Source: CAISIP01 sp031396205 (GTDB lineage Bacteria > Pseudomonadota > Gammaproteobacteria > Burkholderiales > Burkholderiaceae_C). Taken from it: 64,000 bases of DNA. Below the pieces are notes generated by a model. That model searched no databases and was not told the origin of the DNA. It saw only the letters and a list, made by a program, of their open reading frames with translations. The translations under genes were made by a program, and so were the position numbers. Where the stretch lies: contig JANNKH010000083.1 of assembly GCA_031396205.1 (NCBI GenBank), positions 1 to 64,000 on the forward strand, in the 5' to 3' direction. Below, in pieces: positions 36,311 to 44,773 of this stretch; position 1 is the stretch's first letter; each line of letters begins with the position of its first letter.

Positions 36311-36946
36311 TTGTCAGAAACCAACTCTATGTTCAGCACCGCATTGCCGATGATCATGCTGGCCTACCTGGTCGTCGTTGTCGCCGCACTCGCGACGCTG
36401 CGGCGTCTGTCCACGCAATGGCGACAGCATGCGGTCGAGAAGGCCTCGCGTGTTCGGGAACTGCTGGCGCTCGCGCTGGTCACCGGTGTAGCTTTGCTGC
36501 TGATAGCCTATGCCCAAGGCTATTTCCAGGATCGCACGGACCGGCAGCAACTGCAAGCTGAACTGCAGGTCCGCGACCGGCAGGCGAAAGAGCTGCGGGC
36601 AAGGATTGCGGGGGAACTCGACGCCGTTCGGGCGATGCTCGCAGACCGCACCGTACGCAGCATTGAACGCAACACACTGGCAGACGCACGCAAGGAGCTG
36701 GCGCGATTTGTCGAACTGAAGGATCCCCGGATCGTCCAGATGCTGGGCATGATCGATAACGAACTCGAGATCCGCGACCTGGTCCGGCAGGCGCTTGCCG
36801 AGTCGGCGCCGGACAAGCTCCACGCGTTGTACACCCGACTTACCGCACTCGCTCCGGACAAGGCCGAATACAAGGACCAAGCCGCGCGCTACGCAGCGCT
36901 GGCGCAGGCACCAGCTGCACCGGCCAAGTCAACTGTCAACAAGTAA
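36311..36946 (+). CDS. Membrane-anchored coiled-coil protein
   Basis: An unrecognised protein with two N-terminal membrane spans (IMLAYLVVVVAALATL and LLALALVTGVALLLIAYAQGYF), then a long charged coiled coil (RQQLQAELQVRDRQAKELRARIAGELDAVR) and an Ala/Pro tail. The start is placed at TTG 36311 because AAGGA lies 8 bases upstream; the ATG at 36329 is the alternative and has no ribosome site. It could be a stress- or envelope-related scaffold. No operon partner is evident. Confidence 0.65.
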   Translation: MSETNSMFSTALPMIMLAYLVVVVAALATLRRLSTQWRQHAVEKASRVRELLALALVTGVALLLIAYAQGYFQDRTDRQQLQAELQVRDRQAKELRARIAGELDAVRAMLADRTVRSIERNTLADARKELARFVELKDPRIVQMLGMIDNELEIRDLVRQALAESAPDKLHALYTRLTALAPDKAEYKDQAARYAALAQAPAAPAKSTVNK

Positions 36947-37002
36947 TTCGCGCAGCCTGCTGGCCAGCAAACTGGGCCCCACAGCCCGCGCTTGCCCTCA
37001 CT

Positions 37003-37302
37003 TCAGGCTTTCATATCCAGCAATGCACCGGCGAGTTTGTCTTGGGTCTTGAACACCGCCAGATTGGCGAGCAACGCGTTCTTGGCCTGCAACTGGTCCA
37101 GCATATCCTGCACCAGTGCAGAGTCCGGCGCAGACGTTCGCACCACCTCGGCACTGACTCCACCGCCAGCCTGAGGGCTTTGGCGCACCTCCTGCCGACG
37201 AAATCCTTCGGTACCGAGATTGGCCACGTTGTGCGCGGATGACTGCAGCCGGGTTTGCGCGGCCTGCATGCCGGACAGGGCGATGGATGATGTGGAGTTC
37301 AC
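37003..37302 (-). CDS. Short flagellar basal-body rod-like protein
   Basis: A 99-residue protein that has both ends of flagellar rod/hook proteins but no middle. The N-terminus matches the Flg_bb_rod motif (SIALSGMQAAQTRLQSSAHNVANLGTEGF), and the C-terminus has the coiled-coil end motif (ALVQDMLDQLQAKNALLANLAVFKTQDKLAGALLDMKA). The start is GTG at 37302; an upstream-extended frame would be non-homologous. Rod proteins of FlgB/FlgC type are 130 residues or more, so this is a shortened paralogue outside any flagellar operon. It may be a minor or vestigial component. Confidence 0.78.
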   Translation of the reverse strand: MNSTSSIALSGMQAAQTRLQSSAHNVANLGTEGFRRQEVRQSPQAGGGVSAEVVRTSAPDSALVQDMLDQLQAKNALLANLAVFKTQDKLAGALLDMKA

Positions 37303-37501
37303 TGCGAAGCCCTCAGGGTGGGACAGACCCGATGCTATCGCGGATGGCGCGCGGTGGTCTTGTTCGGGCCCTGATCGATTGGCGAATCCGGGAAAATGCC
37401 CGTCCGGGGCCGGTCTCAGGCACGCTTGAGCGGTGCGGACAACGTCGTACCATCCAACCTGGTCCAACACCGATCCGGACCCCACGCCCGCACCCAGCAC
37501 C

Positions 37502-37897
37502 ATGCCCGAACTCAAATTGCCAGAACCAACGACGCGTCCGTGGCGCATCGCCTTTGGCGCGCTGCTGCTGTTGGTGCTGGTGTTGTCGCTCGCACCACTG
37601 GGCCCCGATGCGCCGACCACCGGGTGGGACAAAACCAACCACCTGCTTGCTTTCACCTTGCTGGGCTGGGCCGGCTGCCAGGCCCATCCGGGCCGAACCG
37701 GCACCGTGATGCTGGCACTGCTGGCCTACGGCGCGCTGATCGAAGTGCTGCAGTCATGCACTGCGTACCGATCGGCGGAATGGGGCGACCTGTTCGCCGA
37801 CGCACTGGGCCAGTTATCCGGCTGGGGCCTTGCACACGGCAACCGTGCGGTTCTGAAACGTTGGCGACGATTGCCGCCGGCCGGGTCCGATCGGTGA
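37502..37897 (+). CDS. VanZ-family membrane protein
   Basis: A small inner-membrane protein of 131 residues with about three or four spans. It carries the VanZ-type pattern: GWDKTNHLLAFTLLGWAG, then ALIEVLQSCTAYRSAEWGDLFADALGQLSGW (conserved E...Q and D..N/D residues). VanZ relatives are of unclear biochemical role; some give low-level teicoplanin resistance. The stop overlaps the GTG start of the following Sel1 gene (37894-37897). Confidence 0.8.
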   Translation: MPELKLPEPTTRPWRIAFGALLLLVLVLSLAPLGPDAPTTGWDKTNHLLAFTLLGWAGCQAHPGRTGTVMLALLAYGALIEVLQSCTAYRSAEWGDLFADALGQLSGWGLAHGNRAVLKRWRRLPPAGSDR

Positions 37898-38433
37898 ACA
37901 CGCAAGCTGCTTGTCCATCGCCTGGCATGGTCCATCGACGCGCGGCCGGGGTGATCGCGCGTTTGGCCGCGGCGGCAGTTGTCATTACAGCGGTGCTGGT
38001 GGGCGGGCATGCCCACGCGCAGGCGCCCAGGGGCGAGGCCGCCGGCATCGACTTTGCCGCTGAACTGCGAATCCATACGCCGCTCGCGCAGCAGGGCAAT
38101 GCGGTTGCCCAGTTCAATCTGGGCGTGATGAACGACTTCGGCCACGGCATTCCCAAGGACGCAGCCAAGGCGGTCTATTGGTACCGCCTGGCAGCAGCCC
38201 AGGGACACGCAAGCGCGCAGTTCAACCTGGGCGGCATGTATTTCGAGGGCTTGGGGGTACCGCGCGACCTGGTGCGTGCCAGCATGTGGTTCACGCTGAG
38301 TGCACAGGCCGGCATTCCCGGTGCGGCCAAGAACCGCGCTGTCCTTGCCAGGGCACTTTCCCCAGCCCAGCGAGTCCATGCGCAGACCATGGCGCGCGAG
38401 TGCCTTGAACGCGAATTCCAGCAGTGCGAGTGA
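37894..38433 (+). CDS. Exported Sel1-repeat protein
   Basis: A protein of about 179 residues with a signal sequence or N-terminal anchor (IARLAAAAVVITAVLVGGHAHAQ) followed by Sel1-like (TPR-related) repeats: AVAQFNLGVMNDFGHGIPKDAAKAVYWYRLAAAQGH and SAQFNLGGMYFEGLGVPRDLVRASMWFTLSAQAG. It is a periplasmic protein-protein interaction module. The start may be the GTG at 37894 that overlaps the VanZ stop, or ATG 37927, which puts the signal peptide nearer the start. The C-terminus contains two cysteines (ARECLEREFQQCE). Confidence 0.8.
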   Translation: MNTQAACPSPGMVHRRAAGVIARLAAAAVVITAVLVGGHAHAQAPRGEAAGIDFAAELRIHTPLAQQGNAVAQFNLGVMNDFGHGIPKDAAKAVYWYRLAAAQGHASAQFNLGGMYFEGLGVPRDLVRASMWFTLSAQAGIPGAAKNRAVLARALSPAQRVHAQTMARECLEREFQQCE

Positions 38434-38538
38434 GACCTTGTCCTGCGCGGGCGCCGATGGCATGGTGCTGTCCGAATGGATGCGGTCCGAATCCGGTCAC
38501 CGCAGCCATTGAGCTTGGGTTTCTACAATCCAGCTGCC

Positions 38539-39462
38539 ATGCGCATATTCACTGCCGACGAGGTACACGCCGCCCTGCCCTGGCCTGCGCTGACAGACCA
38601 GCTGGCGCGCGCTTTCGCGGCCGGTGCCGACGTCCCGGTCCGCCATGCCCATGCGTTGGGTGGCCAGGATGCACTGTTGCTGATGCCGGCCTGGTCAGCC
38701 GAGACACTGGGCGTCAAGCTGGTAACCGTCATGCCGGGAAACGCGTCGCGCCACCTGCCGACGGTGCAGGCCACCTACCTGCTGCTGGACCGCCGCACGG
38801 GGCTGGCCATGGCGCTGCTCGATGGCGAGGCGCTGACCCTGCGCCGCACTGGCGCCGCATCCGCCCTGGCCGCGCGGCATCTGGCGCGCGCCGATGCCAG
38901 GGCGTTGCTGATCGTCGGCAGCGGCCGTCTTGCCGGATGGCTGGCGCGTGCCCACCATGCGCTGCGTCCACAACTCGGGCAGATCCAGCTGTGGGGACGC
39001 GATCCCCGCTCGAGTGCTGCTCTTGCCGAGTCCCTGCAACAGGAGGGACTTCCGGCGCGCGCCTGCTCCGATCTGGAAATGGCGGTACGTAATTCGGACA
39101 TCGTGAGTTGCGCCACCACGTCCACCACGCCCCTGGTCATGGGCCAGTGGCTGCGACCCGGTACCCATCTGGACCTGGTGGGTGGTTTCAAGCCCGACAT
39201 GCGAGAGGTCGACGACGCGGCAGTCGCCATCTCGCGCGTCTGCGTCGACACGTATGCGGGCGCCCTGTCGGAGGCCGGCGACCTGGTGCAGCCGTTGCGA
39301 TCGGGGCGCATCAAGCGCGCGCATATCGTGGCGGAACTGGCTCAATTGGTGCGGGGCGAGGTCCCGGGGCGGCTGTCGAATGACGACATCACGCTGTTCA
39401 AATCAGTCGGTACCGCACTGGAAGATCTGGCGGCTGCGCAGCTCGTGCTGCAACACGGCTAG
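38539..39462 (+). CDS. Ornithine cyclodeaminase/mu-crystallin family protein
   Basis: NAD(P)-dependent enzyme of the OCD/mu-crystallin family, 307 residues. It has the substrate-loop region GVKLVTVMPGNASRHLPTVQATYLLLD, then TLRRTGAASALAARHLAR, and a Rossmann segment ALLIVGSGRLAGWLARAH. Members reduce cyclic imines such as 1-pyrroline-2-carboxylate, or deaminate ornithine or related amino acids; this sequence could be either, with imine reductase more common in proteobacteria. The start was chosen at MRIFTADEVHAAL, which matches the family N-terminus. No proline catabolic genes are adjacent. Confidence 0.85.
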   Translation: MRIFTADEVHAALPWPALTDQLARAFAAGADVPVRHAHALGGQDALLLMPAWSAETLGVKLVTVMPGNASRHLPTVQATYLLLDRRTGLAMALLDGEALTLRRTGAASALAARHLARADARALLIVGSGRLAGWLARAHHALRPQLGQIQLWGRDPRSSAALAESLQQEGLPARACSDLEMAVRNSDIVSCATTSTTPLVMGQWLRPGTHLDLVGGFKPDMREVDDAAVAISRVCVDTYAGALSEAGDLVQPLRSGRIKRAHIVAELAQLVRGEVPGRLSNDDITLFKSVGTALEDLAAAQLVLQHG

Positions 39463-39523
39463 CAGCCCTGCGTCCCTGACGGCCCGACACTCCATTGGCT
39501 GCCCGTCCGTATACTGTTCTCGC

Positions 39524-40168
39524 ATGTGCAGCCACTACCAGGCCATCAAGGATCGCGAGCGCTTTTTCCGGCTGTTCGGCATCCACCCGCCGGACCCCGA
39601 CGGCAAATACGACATGTGGCCAGGCTACACCGGCGTCATGGTGCGGCGCCCGCATGAAACTGACAGCGGCGATGCTGCGGTACCGCCTGTGGAATCCGTC
39701 ACAGGGCTGTTCGGCTTGCTGCCGCACTGGGCCAAGGACGCCAAACTGGCACGCAACACCTTCAACGCGCGCAGCGAGACCGTGCACGAAAAGCCGAGTT
39801 TTCGCGATGCCTGGCGGCGCAACCAGCACTGCATCATTCCGGTCGATGCCATCTTCGAACCCGACTGGCGCTCGGGCAAAGCCGTCGCCACCCGCATTGC
39901 CAGGGCAGACGGCGAGCCCATGGGACTGGCAGGCCTTTGGTCGTGGTGGCGTTCGCCCGACGGGCAGACCGTGCACAGCTACACGATGCTGACCATCAAC
40001 GCGGACGCCCATCCCTTGATGCGCAACATGCACCGGCTTAACGAAGAAAAGCGCATGGTCGTGGTATTGCCGCATGCCGCGTACGACGCGTGGCTGGATG
40101 CCCCGGCGCATGCGTCCATGGCGCTGCTGCGACCCTTCCCCGCCGATAAACTGGTGGCCACGGCCTGA
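39524..40168 (+). CDS. SRAP-domain (YedK/HMCES-like) protein
   Basis: DNA abasic-site-binding protein of 214 residues. The catalytic Cys2 is exposed after Met removal (MCSHY, where the family more often has MCGR). Other active-site residues are present: NARSET (Asn), PVDAIFEPDW (Glu, usually in DGFYEW) and MHRLNEEKRMVVVL (His, usually in HDRMP). It forms a thiazolidine crosslink with abasic sites in single-stranded DNA, shielding replication forks. The divergent motifs mark it as a distinct betaproteobacterial subtype, but the catalytic set is retained. It overlaps nothing and ends 11 bases before the GGDEF-EAL gene. Confidence 0.88.
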   Translation: MCSHYQAIKDRERFFRLFGIHPPDPDGKYDMWPGYTGVMVRRPHETDSGDAAVPPVESVTGLFGLLPHWAKDAKLARNTFNARSETVHEKPSFRDAWRRNQHCIIPVDAIFEPDWRSGKAVATRIARADGEPMGLAGLWSWWRSPDGQTVHSYTMLTINADAHPLMRNMHRLNEEKRMVVVLPHAAYDAWLDAPAHASMALLRPFPADKLVATA

Positions 40169-40179
40169 GCCGCCGCATC

Positions 40180-42057
40180 ATGACGCCAGAGCCGATGTCC
40201 GTGGACACGTCGCAGGCGCAGTTGCGCAGCCGCCGTCTGGTACAGATCGCCGTCGTGACAATGGCCGGAATGGCCGTGGTTGCGATCCGGGCCGTGCTAC
40301 AGGGCAGCCTTGAACAGGCCCTGATCCTGGGCAGCGGTATCGCGACCTTGCTGCTGTGCCTGTACCTGAACCGCCGTGGATCGACCGACAAGGCCAACCT
40401 GCTGCTGATCGTGGCGCTGGCGGTCATGGTCTCCTGTCTGATGTGGCAGGGCGAGGGGCTGCGCGATTCCGCGCTGCTGGCCTATCCGGCTGTGCTGGTG
40501 CTTGCGGCGCTGCTGATTCCTGCGCGCCACTTCATACAGTTGGTCGTTGCCATGGTGCTGATCGGCGCCGCCATTGCAGCCAGCACCCAGATCGGATGGC
40601 GCATCGACACTCCGAGCGGCAGCCTGCTGGATCGCTCAGTCGACACCACGATCATCTTGATGGTCACCGGCTTTGCGGTCTGGGTCATGATCGGCGATCT
40701 GCAGCGCATCCTGTCCCGGTTGCGGGTCCAGGTGGATCGCTATCGGGAGGCCCAGGAGAACCTCACCTATGTGTCACAGCACGATACCTTGACGCAACTG
40801 CCCAACCGACTGCTGGGCCGCAGCCGGATTGAACAGGCGCTGGCGCATGCCCGGCGCAACGGGGGCCATGTGGCGCTGATGTTCGTGGATCTGGACAACT
40901 TCAAATCGGTGAACGATTCGCTGGGGCACACCGCCGGCGACGAATTCCTGCGCAGGGTGGCGCAACGGCTCACAAGCGCTGTGCGCCAGGCCGACGTGGT
41001 GAGTCGCCAGGGTGGCGACGAGTTCCTGATCGGCATCACCGACATGACCGCCGACGATTCTATTGCCGTTGTCGCCGAAAAGGTTCTCAGGGTCATGAGC
41101 GAACCCCTGGAAATCAGCGGTGTCGCAATGACGGGTTCATGTTCCATCGGCATTGCGCTGTTTCCGCAGAACGGGAGCGATTTCGAAACCCTGCTGCGCA
41201 ATGCGGACATCAGCGTACACCACGCCAAGGAGGCCGGGCGCAACCTGTATCGCCTGTACGACGAATCCATGAACCTGCAGTTGCAGGAGAACCTGCAGAT
41301 GGTGGCGGGATTGCGCCTGGGACTTGCGCGCAAGGAGTTCGAGCTGCATTACCAGCCCGTCGTCGATATCCGCACCGGGCGCTTGACCGGTGCCGAGGCA
41401 CTGGTGCGGTGGAACCGTGATGGTCGGGGTCTGGTCGCACCGGGCGAATTCATCCCGGCGGCGGAACGCTCCGGGCTGATCGTCGAATTGGGCGAACGGG
41501 TTCTCATTGAGGCCTGCCAGCAGACGGTGCGCTGGCAAGCCGCCGGCCTGCCGGCGTTCACGCTGGCCGTGAACCTGTCCCCGGTCCAGTTTCGCCGTGG
41601 CAATATCGAAACCGTGGTGGAGGCGGCACTGGTCGCGAGCGGCATGGAGCCGTCACGGCTGGAACTCGAACTGACCGAGTCCACCCTGATCCAGGATTCA
41701 GAGAAATTCATGGTCTCGCTGCAAAGGCTCAAGGCGCTGGGCCTGCGCATCGCGATCGACGACTTCGGCACCGGCTACTCGAACCTGTCCTACCTGCAGC
41801 GCTTCTCGATCGACAAGCTCAAGATCGACCAATCCTTCGTGCGCCAGCTCATGCGCGGGCCGCAGGACCAGGCCATTGTCTCGGCCATCATCCAGATCGC
41901 TGCAAGCTTGCAGCTGACCACCACCGCCGAAGGGATCGAAGACGAAGCGACCCGTCAGCGGCTGGCCGACCTGGGCTGCCAGCAGGGTCAGGGCTACCTG
42001 TTTGCGCGGCCCCTGCCAGCGGACCGGTTCGAGGCCTGGGTCCGCGAAAACCACTGA
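40180..42057 (+). CDS. GGDEF-EAL cyclic-di-GMP signalling protein
   Basis: A 625-residue membrane protein with both diguanylate cyclase and phosphodiesterase domains. Residues 1-180 hold about five or six spans. The GGDEF motif is intact at 278-282 (SRQGGDEFLIG), and the inhibitory I-site RxxD is not obvious. The EAL motif is intact at 406-408 (GAEALVRWN) and the downstream catalytic residues ELTEST, DDFGTGYSNLSYL and TAEGIED are present, so the phosphodiesterase half is probably active. The sensory membrane part is not a named domain. Which activity dominates cannot be told from sequence. Confidence 0.94.
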   Translation: MTPEPMSVDTSQAQLRSRRLVQIAVVTMAGMAVVAIRAVLQGSLEQALILGSGIATLLLCLYLNRRGSTDKANLLLIVALAVMVSCLMWQGEGLRDSALLAYPAVLVLAALLIPARHFIQLVVAMVLIGAAIAASTQIGWRIDTPSGSLLDRSVDTTIILMVTGFAVWVMIGDLQRILSRLRVQVDRYREAQENLTYVSQHDTLTQLPNRLLGRSRIEQALAHARRNGGHVALMFVDLDNFKSVNDSLGHTAGDEFLRRVAQRLTSAVRQADVVSRQGGDEFLIGITDMTADDSIAVVAEKVLRVMSEPLEISGVAMTGSCSIGIALFPQNGSDFETLLRNADISVHHAKEAGRNLYRLYDESMNLQLQENLQMVAGLRLGLARKEFELHYQPVVDIRTGRLTGAEALVRWNRDGRGLVAPGEFIPAAERSGLIVELGERVLIEACQQTVRWQAAGLPAFTLAVNLSPVQFRRGNIETVVEAALVASGMEPSRLELELTESTLIQDSEKFMVSLQRLKALGLRIAIDDFGTGYSNLSYLQRFSIDKLKIDQSFVRQLMRGPQDQAIVSAIIQIAASLQLTTTAEGIEDEATRQRLADLGCQQGQGYLFARPLPADRFEAWVRENH

Positions 42058-42112
42058 GCGCCCCGACGCAATTGCCCCCCGCCCGGTGGTATCCGTGGGC
42101 GATAATCGCCGC

Positions 42113-42505
42113 ATGAAACCTGCCGCAGAATCGACACCCTCGGTCAAGGCTGACGCGCCGGCTCCTTTCAGCCCCGACAGCACCCAGACCTTCCAGGCCA
42201 AGATGCCCAAGGCACCCGTCTGGGTGTCATCGATGGCTGCGGGCAATAGCCGTGAAAAGACACGCCTGCGCAGTGAAATGGGCCAGATCAAGGACGCGCT
42301 GCGCCTGCTGATGAAGCAGCGCAATGGCGGAGTCTGGGCCCCCGAAGAGCGCCAGCAACTCAAACAGATGTTGCGTTCCCTCTCCTCGGTCAGCCCCTAC
42401 CTGCTGATCTGGGCGTTGCCGGGTTCGATCCTGATATTGCCCTTCCTGGCCTGGCACCTGGATACCCGGCGCAAGCGGCGCAGCCGCACCGCCCCGCCAG
42501 CCTGA
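42113..42505 (+). CDS. Hypothetical protein with C-terminal membrane span
   Basis: A 130-residue protein with a Pro/Ser-rich N-terminus, a charged helical part (EMGQIKDALRLLMKQRNGGVWAPEERQQLKQMLRSLSSV) and one C-terminal span (LLIWALPGSILILPFLAWHL) before a basic tail. The last part resembles the membrane segment of LETM1-like proteins, too short for a firm assignment. It lies 55 bases after the GGDEF-EAL gene and may be co-transcribed. Confidence 0.7.
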   Translation: MKPAAESTPSVKADAPAPFSPDSTQTFQAKMPKAPVWVSSMAAGNSREKTRLRSEMGQIKDALRLLMKQRNGGVWAPEERQQLKQMLRSLSSVSPYLLIWALPGSILILPFLAWHLDTRRKRRSRTAPPA

Positions 42506-42667
42506 CGCGCGGCCTTGCGGACAGTTTATACTTTAGAACTAAACAATTCGTCTCTAAAGCTCGGGTTATCCTCTATTGCGAGCGGCCGGCTGCTGGTTAA
42601 CATCGTGCTGTTACAACCCGGCGTCCATCGCACCTGCGTTGGCCGCTGTCCTACAAGGAGATCTCGC

Positions 42668-43855
42668 ATGACTTCCCGTCGCCTCGTCCTGTCCCGTAGC
42701 GCCGCCCTGATCGGCGCCGCGTCCACCGGGCTGCTGCTGCCCCGATTCGCCTGCGCCCAGGGCGGCAAGATCCGCGTCGGACTGATGCTGCCCTACACCG
42801 GAACCTTCGCGCAACTGGGCGTGGCGATCGAGAACGGCTTTCGCATGGCGATCGACGAGCAGGGTGGCAAGCTGGGCGGGCGCGACATCGAGTTCTTCAA
42901 GGTCGATGACGAATCCGATCCGCCCAAGGGCGTCGAAAACGCCAACAAGCTGGTGCAGCGCGACAAGGTCGATGTACTGATCGGCACGGTGCACTCCGGC
43001 GTTCAGATGGGAATCCAGAAGGTCGCGCGCGACAGCGGCGTGCTGAGCATCATCCCGAATGCCGGTGTTTTGGCCGCCACCGGAGCGCTGTGCGCCCCCA
43101 ACGTGTTCCGCTCGTCATTCACCAACTCGCAGCCAACCCTGGCACTGGGCGCGCCGATGGTCGCCAAGGGCCACAAGAAGGCGGTCTGGATCACCTGGAA
43201 ATATTCAGCCGGCGATGAAGCCTTCCAGGGCTTTCGGGACGGTTTTCTGAAGGCTGGCGGCAGTATCGTCAAGGAAATAGCAGTGCCGTTCCCCAATGTG
43301 GAGTTCCAGGCCCATCTGACGGAGATTGCGGCGCTCAACCCCGATGCCGTGGCGTGTTTCTTTGCCGGCGGCGGCGCAGTCAAATTCCTGAAGGACTACG
43401 CTGCCGCAGGCCTCAAGGGCAAGATTCCGCTGTATGGCTCGGGTTTCCTGACCGAAGGCGTGCTGGAAGCAGCCGGATCCGCAGCCGATGGCGTGGTCAC
43501 CACCATGCACTACGCCGATGGCCTGGACAATCCGCGCAACAAGGCCTTCCGGCTGGCCTATGCCAAGACGTACAAGCTGCAGCCCGATGTGTATGCCGTT
43601 CAGGGCTACGACGCCGGGCAGTTGCTGGTGCTCGGCGCCAACGCCGTCAAGGGTGACCTGTCGAACAAGAAGGCACTGTACGCCGCCATGGGCGGTGCGA
43701 CGATCGACAGCCCGCGCGGCAAATGGAAGATGAGCCCTTCGCACAACCCGATTCAGGACATCTACCTGCGCCAGGTGGTGGGTGGCGAAAATAAGGTCAT
43801 CGGCGTGGCCGCCAAACAGTTGGCCGATTCGGGCGCCGGCTGCAAAATGGGCTGA
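42668..43855 (+). CDS. Periplasmic substrate-binding protein of second Liv system
   Basis: Receptor of the second Liv/HAAT-type importer, 395 residues. The signal peptide has a twin-arginine-like start (TSRRLVLSRSAALIG) and a cleavage site after FACAQ. The type I fold follows (KIRVGLMLPYTGTFAQLGVAIENGFRMAID, DVLIGTVHSG). A strong ribosome site (AAGGAG) precedes the ATG. An AT-rich patch with a TATACT element (42527-42532) in the 162-base upstream gap may hold the promoter. The ligand is unknown; the pocket type GTVHSGVQMG is common in receptors for aromatic acids, ureas or amides in Burkholderiales, which does not decide it. Confidence 0.93.
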   Translation: MTSRRLVLSRSAALIGAASTGLLLPRFACAQGGKIRVGLMLPYTGTFAQLGVAIENGFRMAIDEQGGKLGGRDIEFFKVDDESDPPKGVENANKLVQRDKVDVLIGTVHSGVQMGIQKVARDSGVLSIIPNAGVLAATGALCAPNVFRSSFTNSQPTLALGAPMVAKGHKKAVWITWKYSAGDEAFQGFRDGFLKAGGSIVKEIAVPFPNVEFQAHLTEIAALNPDAVACFFAGGGAVKFLKDYAAAGLKGKIPLYGSGFLTEGVLEAAGSAADGVVTTMHYADGLDNPRNKAFRLAYAKTYKLQPDVYAVQGYDAGQLLVLGANAVKGDLSNKKALYAAMGGATIDSPRGKWKMSPSHNPIQDIYLRQVVGGENKVIGVAAKQLADSGAGCKMG

Positions 43856-43875
43856 GCGTCTCACCGGCACCACGA

Positions 43876-43902
43876 CGGGAGGCCACACCTCCCGTTTTTT
43901 TT
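43876..43902 (+). terminator. Intrinsic terminator after the second binding-protein gene
   Basis: A perfect 7-bp stem CGGGAGG/CCTCCCG (43876-43882, 43888-43894) with a 5-base loop is followed by eight T residues (43895-43902). It lies between the receptor gene and livH, 7 bases before the livH ATG, so most transcripts should stop after the receptor and a minority should read into the permease and ATPase genes. It is the clearest intrinsic terminator in the window. Confidence 0.9.
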
Positions 43903-43909
43903 GGAAACC

Positions 43910-44773
43910 ATGGACTTTGCCACCTTCCTGATCCAGCTGCTCAACAGCGTGCAATATGGCCTGCTGCTGTTCATGCTCGCGGCCGGCCTGACGCTTATTT
44001 TCGGCATCATGGGCGTGGTCAACCTGGCGCATGGCAGCTTTTACATGCTCGGCGCCTATGTGGCCTATGCGCTGACCGGTCTGAGCGGCAGCCTGACAGT
44101 GGCCATCATCGGCGGCACGGCCCTGGCAGTGCTGTTCGGCCTGGCGCTCGAGCGCCTGTTGTTTCGCTATTTTTACCAGCGTGACCATCTCGACCAGGTG
44201 CTGCTGACTTTCGGCCTGATTTATGTCTTCGAGGAGTTGCGGTCCCTGTTATGGGGTGACGACGTGCACAGTGTCCGGATACCCGAGCTGCTGCGTTTCT
44301 CGATTCCGCTGACCGAGAACCTGTCGTATCCGGCATACCGCCTGTTCGTCGCCGGTTTGTGCATTGCGCTGGCGATCGGCCTGTATTTGTTGATCTCCCA
44401 GACACGGCTCGGCATGAAGATCCGCGCTGGCGCCTTCAACCGCGACATGGCAGAGGCACTGGGAGTCAACATCAAGCGGATCCATGCGGTCGTGTTTGCG
44501 CTGGGCGTGGGATTGGCGTCGTTCGCCGGCATCGTTGCTTCGCCGCTGTCCAGTGTCTACCCCAACATGGGCTCGCAGGTGCTGATCATGTGTTTCGTGG
44601 TCGTCGTGATCGGCGGCATCGGGTCGGTCCGTGGTGCGCTCATTGCCGCGCTGCTGGTGGGCCTGGTCGATACCTTCGGAAAAGTGTTGCTGCCGCAGAT
44701 TGCCGGCATGCTGGTGTACATGCTGATGGCGGCCGTGCTGCTGTGGAAACCCGAAGGGCTGTTCAAAGCATGA
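43910..44773 (+). CDS. livH: Liv-type ABC permease, second LivH-like
   Basis: Membrane subunit of the second Liv-type importer, 287 residues: VQYGLLLFMLAAGLTLIFGIMGVVNLAHGSFYMLGAY at the start and FVVVVIGGIGSVRGALIAALLVGLVD near the end are typical. The ATG at 43910 is used; a TTG nine bases earlier falls in the terminator T-run. The stop overlaps the livM start (ATGA, 44770-44773). Confidence 0.93.
   Translation: MDFATFLIQLLNSVQYGLLLFMLAAGLTLIFGIMGVVNLAHGSFYMLGAYVAYALTGLSGSLTVAIIGGTALAVLFGLALERLLFRYFYQRDHLDQVLLTFGLIYVFEELRSLLWGDDVHSVRIPELLRFSIPLTENLSYPAYRLFVAGLCIALAIGLYLLISQTRLGMKIRAGAFNRDMAEALGVNIKRIHAVVFALGVGLASFAGIVASPLSSVYPNMGSQVLIMCFVVVVIGGIGSVRGALIAALLVGLVDTFGKVLLPQIAGMLVYMLMAAVLLWKPEGLFKA

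Noticed and set aside
23441..42505. The whole middle region as one genomic island
   Set aside because: Apart from the tRNA fragment there is no integrase, transposase or plasmid gene, and many genes (cydAB, SRAP, GGDEF-EAL) are typical chromosomal ones.
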